Assembly (NCBI RefSeq): GCF_018304965.1
Contig: NZ_JAGQED010000020.1
Coordinates: 23,308-87,307, forward strand
Reading direction: 5' to 3'
Source of the DNA: Collimonas antrihumi
Lineage (GTDB): Bacteria > Pseudomonadota > Gammaproteobacteria > Burkholderiales > Burkholderiaceae_D
Length of the DNA: 64,000 nucleotides
Below, piece after piece: positions 63,339 to 64,000 of the stretch. Position 1 is the first letter of the stretch. The number at the start of each line of letters is the position of its first letter. Below the pieces are notes generated by a model, which did no database searches, was not told the origin of the DNA, and saw only the letters and a list, made by a program, of their open reading frames with translations. A program made the position numbers and the translations under genes.

Positions 63339-63935
63339 TTGAATCCACAACGTAAGCCACGCTTGCCAGTCGAGTCAAAACAAGATGCACTCAAGGCAGG
63401 TTTGGTTACCCGTGTAACGCCAATTGTTGAATTGGTTCTTAAGCTTGCGTCGATAGCTGCCATCGGCGCTGCTGGCTGTTGGGGTTGGTATCAATTCAAT
63501 CTAGGCGGCAATAACGGCTGGATGGTAAACCTGAGTATGACCACCAAGGTGCTACCGTATAAAGATGACTTACGGCTGTTGGTGGTACATGTCAACAGTA
63601 AGAATCCTCGGAATTCAACTATTGAGTTTATTCAGTCCGAGCATGACAGCTATGATTTGACGGTGCGCAAGTTACCAGATGTGAAGTCCGGTAAAGCACT
63701 GGATATCGATAAGGGCGAGCTGATTGCCAAGATCGACTTGATGCCATCAGATTCGCTTAGTTATATTTTCCTGCCTAACGCTGAGTTCGATGATATGGCA
63801 ACAGTAGTGTTACCAGTGGGTAGCGTTGTATCGCTCTCCGCTCTGTTGGCTAAGAAAGATTACGACTTTGTACGGACCTGTCAGGAATTCTGTGTGCGGG
63901 ATCAGAATTTCATAGTTAGTCAATTGCGTTGGTAA
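63339..63935 (+). CDS. Membrane-anchored protein of unknown function, C-terminus altered by an IS
   Basis: 198 residues from a TTG at 63339, chosen for the strong GTAGGAGGAG upstream. One span at about 28-50 (VELVLKLASIAAIGAAGCWG), then a beta-rich domain outside (DDLRLLVVHVNSKNPRNSTI). From about residue 179 the codons fall inside the probable end of an IS256-family element (starting near 63874), so the last 20 residues are likely not the native ones. No family recognised. Confidence 0.6.
   Translation: MNPQRKPRLPVESKQDALKAGLVTRVTPIVELVLKLASIAAIGAAGCWGWYQFNLGGNNGWMVNLSMTTKVLPYKDDLRLLVVHVNSKNPRNSTIEFIQSEHDSYDLTVRKLPDVKSGKALDIDKGELIAKIDLMPSDSLSYIFLPNAEFDDMATVVLPVGSVVSLSALLAKKDYDFVRTCQEFCVRDQNFIVSQLRW
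63874..63896. repeat. Probable terminal inverted repeat of an IS256-family element
   Basis: GGACCTGTCAGGAATTCTGT and the following GTG resemble IS256-type ends and lie 20 bases before the transposase stop. The other end is outside the window. Confidence 0.45.
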
Positions 63936-64000
63936 AGCGTTCGCCGAACATGATGGCGAATTGGTTGGCTGCCAGCTTCCATGTTCGCTGTGGCATCTTC
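63916..64000 (-). mobile_element. IS256-family transposase, C-terminal end only
   Basis: Read leftward from the right edge the frame gives KMPQRTWKLAANQFAIMFGE then RFTNAID and a stop at 63916-63918. The W-x(3)-ANQFAI-x-F-x-R ending is the typical C-terminus of IS256-family (mutator-type) transposases. The rest, with the DDE residues, is beyond the window. Confidence 0.7.

Overview
The window looks like chromosomal DNA of a betaproteobacterium of order Burkholderiales, most likely family Oxalobacteraceae (Collimonas or Herbaspirillum-like). This is inferred from moderately high GC, the ppc / hemC-hemD-hemX-hemY arrangement, YbiT, nadA-nadC with a separate nadB, and many MHS-type transporters. 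No rRNA, tRNA or CRISPR array was found.

Layout. (1) 1-8737: a rightward run of exported proteins: the 3' part of a giant beta-helix surface protein, two small secreted proteins, two tandem LolA-like paralogues, a cytochrome c fused to a periplasmic-binding-like domain, and an SCO1/SenC copper protein. (2) 8828-24242: a catabolic island. It holds two SnoaL/NTF2-like proteins, three SDRs, an HSL-type esterase, a LuxR-type regulator, a luciferase-like flavin monooxygenase, a meta-cleavage-product hydrolase, DUF1302 and DUF1329 proteins, and the complete lower meta pathway (hydratase, aldolase, acylating acetaldehyde dehydrogenase), which ends in pyruvate and acetyl-CoA. All three divergent promoter regions carry copies of one 20-bp palindrome, so the island looks like a single regulon. 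No ring-cleavage dioxygenase is present. (3) 24561-38695: core genes: ybiT, nadA-nadC, a CPG2-like peptidase, three MFS transporters, nadB and purT.

(4) 38830-47350: a patchwork of small genes: a Phd/PIN toxin-antitoxin pair, a class II aldolase, a phosphopantetheinyl transferase preceded by 17 CCAT units, an oxidoreductase, and a LysR/PACE efflux pair. Long gene-poor gaps here hold a family of small-RNA-like units (C-rich 5' end, two hairpins, U-tract), one larger sRNA candidate with a near-consensus promoter, and a 177-bp MITE whose second copy lies at 52948. (5) 47405-52174: a leftward unit of GntR regulator, polar-amino-acid-type ABC importer and adenine deaminase. (6) 52418-60539: GNAT acetyltransferase, ppc and the heme-biosynthesis operon hemCDXY. 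(7) 60810-64000: a CNNM/CBS membrane protein, then an accessory tail with a phage P4-like C4 antisense-RNA locus, small unknown genes and the end of an IS256-family insertion sequence.

The best candidates for undescribed biology are the 20-bp-palindrome regulon with its apparently incomplete catabolic pathway, the multi-copy C-rich sRNA-like family, the MITE with an 11-bp target duplication, and the C4-type locus. All functional calls rest on motif recognition by eye; no database search was run.
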